A stretch of DNA of 51,734 nt. It comes from Gordonia soli NBRC 108243. GTDB taxonomy: Bacteria > Actinomycetota > Actinomycetes > Mycobacteriales > Mycobacteriaceae. The translations under genes were made by a program, and so were the position numbers. The stretch is from contig NZ_BANX01000042.1 in assembly GCF_000334455.1 (NCBI RefSeq), positions 1 through 51,734 of the forward strand, in the 5' to 3' direction. Of the stretch, positions 49,696 to 51,734 are shown in pieces. The notes under the pieces were generated by a model. That model did not search any database, was not told the origin of the DNA, and saw nothing but the letters and a program-made list of their open reading frames with translations. Position 1 is the first letter of the stretch, and each line of letters begins with the position of its first letter.

Positions 49696-51734
49696 TCAGT
49701 CCCGCGGCTTCTCCCGAAGCTCGTAGGTCTCGATGACGTCGTCGACCTTGATGTCGCTGTAGGTGAGCGTCAGACCACATTCGTAACCGTCGCGGACCTC
49801 GGTGGCATCGTCCTTCTCACGCTTGAGCGAGGAGATGGTGAGGTTCTCGGCGATGACGACGTTGTCACGCAGCAACCGCGCCTTGGCGTTGCGCCGCATG
49901 ATGCCCGACGTGACCAGACAGCCGGCGATGTTGCCGACCTTGGACGACTTGAAGATGGCGCGGATGTCGGCGCGGCCGAGTTCCACCTCTTCGTAGATCG
50001 GCTTGAGCATGCCCTTCAGCGCACTCTCGATCTCGTCGATGGCCTGGTAGATCACCGAGTAGTACCGGATGTCGACGCCCTCGCGGTTGGCCAGCTCGGT
50101 GGCCTTGCCCTCCGCACGGACGTTGAATCCGATGATGATCGCATCGGATGCAGCCGCCAGGTTGACGTTGGTCTCGGTCACGCCACCGACACCACGGTCG
50201 ATGACCCGCAACGAGACCTCGTCGCCCATGTCGATGCCGATCAGAGCCTCTTCGAGCGCCTCGACGGTTCCCGAGTTGTCGCCCTTGAGGATCAGGTTCA
50301 GCTGACTCGTCTCCTTGAGCGCCGAATCGAGGTCCTCGAGGCTGATCCGCTTGCGGCTGCGTGCGGCCAGCGCGTTGCGCTTGCGCGCGTTGCGCCGGTC
50401 GGCGATCTGGCGCGCGGTGCGGTCCTCCTCGACCACGAGCAGGTTGTCACCCGCACCCGGCACCGAGGTGAAGCCGATGACCTGCACCGGACGCGACGGC
50501 AACGCTTCGACGACGTCCTCGCCGTGCTCGTCGACCATCCGGCGGACACGCCCGTAGGCGTCTCCGGCGACGATCGAGTCGCCGACCTTCAGCGTTCCGC
50601 GCTGAACCAGCACGGTCGCCACCGGGCCGCGGCCACGGTCGAGGTGGGCCTCGATGGCCACACCCTGGGCGTCCATGTCCGGGTTCGCCCGCAGGTCCAG
50701 CGAAGCATCCGCTGTCAGCAGCACGGCTTCCAGGAGGGCGTCGATGTTGTCGCCCTGCTTGGCCGAGATGTCGACGAACATGGCCTCGCCGCCGTACTCC
50801 TCGGGGATCAGACCGTATTCGGTGAGCTGACCACGGATCTTGGCCGGGTCGGCGCCTTCCTTGTCGATCTTGTTGACCGCCACCACGATCGGCACGTCGG
50901 CCGCCTGGGCGTGGTTCACCGCCTCCACCGTCTGCGGCATGACGCCGTCGTCGGCCGCGACCACGAGGATCGCGATGTCGGTGGCCTTCGCACCACGGGC
51001 ACGCATGGCGGTGAACGCCTCGTGACCCGGGGTGTCGATGAAGGTGATCAGGCGATCTTCACCGTTGAGGTGGGTGTCGACCTGGTACGCACCGATGTGC
51101 TGGGTGATACCGCCGGCCTCGCCCTCGCGGACGGTGGCGTTACGGATCGTGTCCAGCAGTCGGGTCTTACCGTGGTCGACGTGGCCCATGACGGTGACCA
51201 CCGGCGGACGCTGCTCGAGGTCTTCCTCGTCGCCCTCGTCCTCGCCGTAGCTGAGGTCGAAGCTCTCCAGGAGCTCGCGGTCCTCGTCCTCCGGGCTGAC
51301 CACCTGGACGACGTAGTTCATCTCCGAGCCGAGCAGCTCCAGCGTCTCGTCGTTGACCGACTCCGTGGCCGTGACCATCTCGCCCAGGTTGAACAGCGCC
51401 TGGACGAGCGATGCCGGATTCGCGTCGATCTTGTCGGCGAAGTCGACCAGCGACGCGCCGCGAGCGAGCCGGATGGTCCGGCCGTCACCACGTGGCAACC
51501 GGACGCCGCCGACGGCGGGCGCCTGCATCGAGTCGTATTCCTGGCGCTTTTGACGCTTGGACTTGCGGCCTCGGCGCGGAGCACCACCGGGACGACCGAA
51601 CGCACCCGCGGCACCGCCACGACCACGACCGCCACCACCGGGACGTCCACGGAAACCGCCGGCGGGAGGACCGCCACCGGTGCCGCCGCCGGGACCGCCG
51701 CGGTATCCACCGCCGCCGCCACCGCGGCCGCCGG
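49696..51734 (-). CDS. infB: translation initiation factor IF-2 (N-terminus beyond window)
   Basis: IF-2 is the GTPase that brings initiator tRNA to the ribosome. The frame is open to the right edge, so the N-terminus is missing; the frame begins at a Gly/Arg-rich region (GGPGGGTGGG, GGFRGRPGGGGRGRGG) followed by RRGRKSKRQKRQEYDS. The IF-2 N-domain follows. The G domain has G1 GHVDHGKTRLLD, G3 DTPGHEAF and G4 NKIDKEGADP, and then domains II, III and the C-terminal tRNA-binding domain. It ends ELREKPRD. Internal ATG codons such as 51528 are not starts. nrnA and rbfA follow on the same strand. Confidence 0.97.
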   Translation of the reverse strand, partial: GGRGGGGGGYRGGPGGGTGGGPPAGGFRGRPGGGGRGRGGAAGAFGRPGGAPRRGRKSKRQKRQEYDSMQAPAVGGVRLPRGDGRTIRLARGASLVDFADKIDANPASLVQALFNLGEMVTATESVNDETLELLGSEMNYVVQVVSPEDEDRELLESFDLSYGEDEGDEEDLEQRPPVVTVMGHVDHGKTRLLDTIRNATVREGEAGGITQHIGAYQVDTHLNGEDRLITFIDTPGHEAFTAMRARGAKATDIAILVVAADDGVMPQTVEAVNHAQAADVPIVVAVNKIDKEGADPAKIRGQLTEYGLIPEEYGGEAMFVDISAKQGDNIDALLEAVLLTADASLDLRANPDMDAQGVAIEAHLDRGRGPVATVLVQRGTLKVGDSIVAGDAYGRVRRMVDEHGEDVVEALPSRPVQVIGFTSVPGAGDNLLVVEEDRTARQIADRRNARKRNALAARSRKRISLEDLDSALKETSQLNLILKGDNSGTVEALEEALIGIDMGDEVSLRVIDRGVGGVTETNVNLAAASDAIIIGFNVRAEGKATELANREGVDIRYYSVIYQAIDEIESALKGMLKPIYEEVELGRADIRAIFKSSKVGNIAGCLVTSGIMRRNAKARLLRDNVVIAENLTISSLKREKDDATEVRDGYECGLTLTYSDIKVDDVIETYELREKPRD

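Noticed and set aside
1..51734. CRISPR arrays, tRNA/rRNA genes, insertion sequences, prophage or toxin-antitoxin genes
   Set aside because: Read on both strands, I found no direct repeat arrays, no cloverleaf-like segments with a CCA-type end, and no transposase or integrase proteins.

Overview
The window is high-GC DNA with dense, often overlapping genes. Its gene order matches the recA-to-infB part of a Mycobacteriales chromosome: DUF349, miaB, gluABCD, recX-recA, DUF3046, pspA-clgR-pgsA, ftsK, RNase J-dapA-thyX, dfrA-thyA, dapB, ald, pnp-rpsO-ribF, truB-pptT, nrnA-rbfA-infB. The gluABCD-recX-recA junction, the absence of an intein in recA and the overall content suggest Gordonia or a close relative (Rhodococcus/Corynebacterium side of the order). 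The genus is an inference, not a measurement.

Layout. 1-7480: a DUF349 protein (cut by the left edge), a small membrane protein, the tRNA methylthiotransferase MiaB, and a glutamate-type ABC importer operon. 7500-9500: recX and recA, with a LexA-type SOS box and a separate PafBC-type promoter upstream of recA. 9540-10803: a divergent flavoprotein/TetR pair inserted between recA and the DUF3046 gene. 10864-14647: DUF3046, a glycosyltransferase, the PspA-ClgR envelope-stress pair and a phosphatidyltransferase. 14806-20830: a GNAT acetyltransferase, a YciI protein, TerC behind a manganese (yybP-ykoY) riboswitch, FtsK, and a mycothiol-dependent-isomerase-like protein. 20873-24689: RNase J, DapA, ThyX. 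24922-27626: two exported phosphatases. 27636-31044: a HAD phosphatase, a YcaQ/AlkX-like DNA glycosylase, DfrA, ThyA. 31121-34678: an ArsR regulator with a divergent MFS exporter, a RibD-C reductase, and a flavodoxin-like/membrane protein pair. 34697-38176: DapB, AldR, alanine dehydrogenase and an NRDE protein. 38336-42447: PNPase, S15 and RibF. 42653-51734: MntR, TruB, PptT, a phosphoesterase, Nudix, MATE, NrnA, RbfA and IF-2 (cut by the right edge).

Functional links. Lysine/peptidoglycan synthesis (dapA, dapB), thymidylate/folate metabolism (thyX, thyA, dfrA), translation and RNA turnover (miaB, rnj, pnp, rpsO, truB, rbfA, infB, nrnA) and DNA repair (recA, recX, a glycosylase) are interleaved. 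MntR has Mn-type ligands, and TerC carries a Mn riboswitch leader, so the window holds two manganese sensors.

The most useful unannotated signal is a set of at least ten genes whose start codon lies 6-8 bases after a TANNNT -10 element with no ribosome binding site, the expected geometry of leaderless mRNAs. This decides several start codons. I found no CRISPR array, tRNA, rRNA, insertion sequence or prophage. Most of the window is conserved core genome rather than a new system; the odd items are mainly regulatory or small-scale sequence rearrangements.
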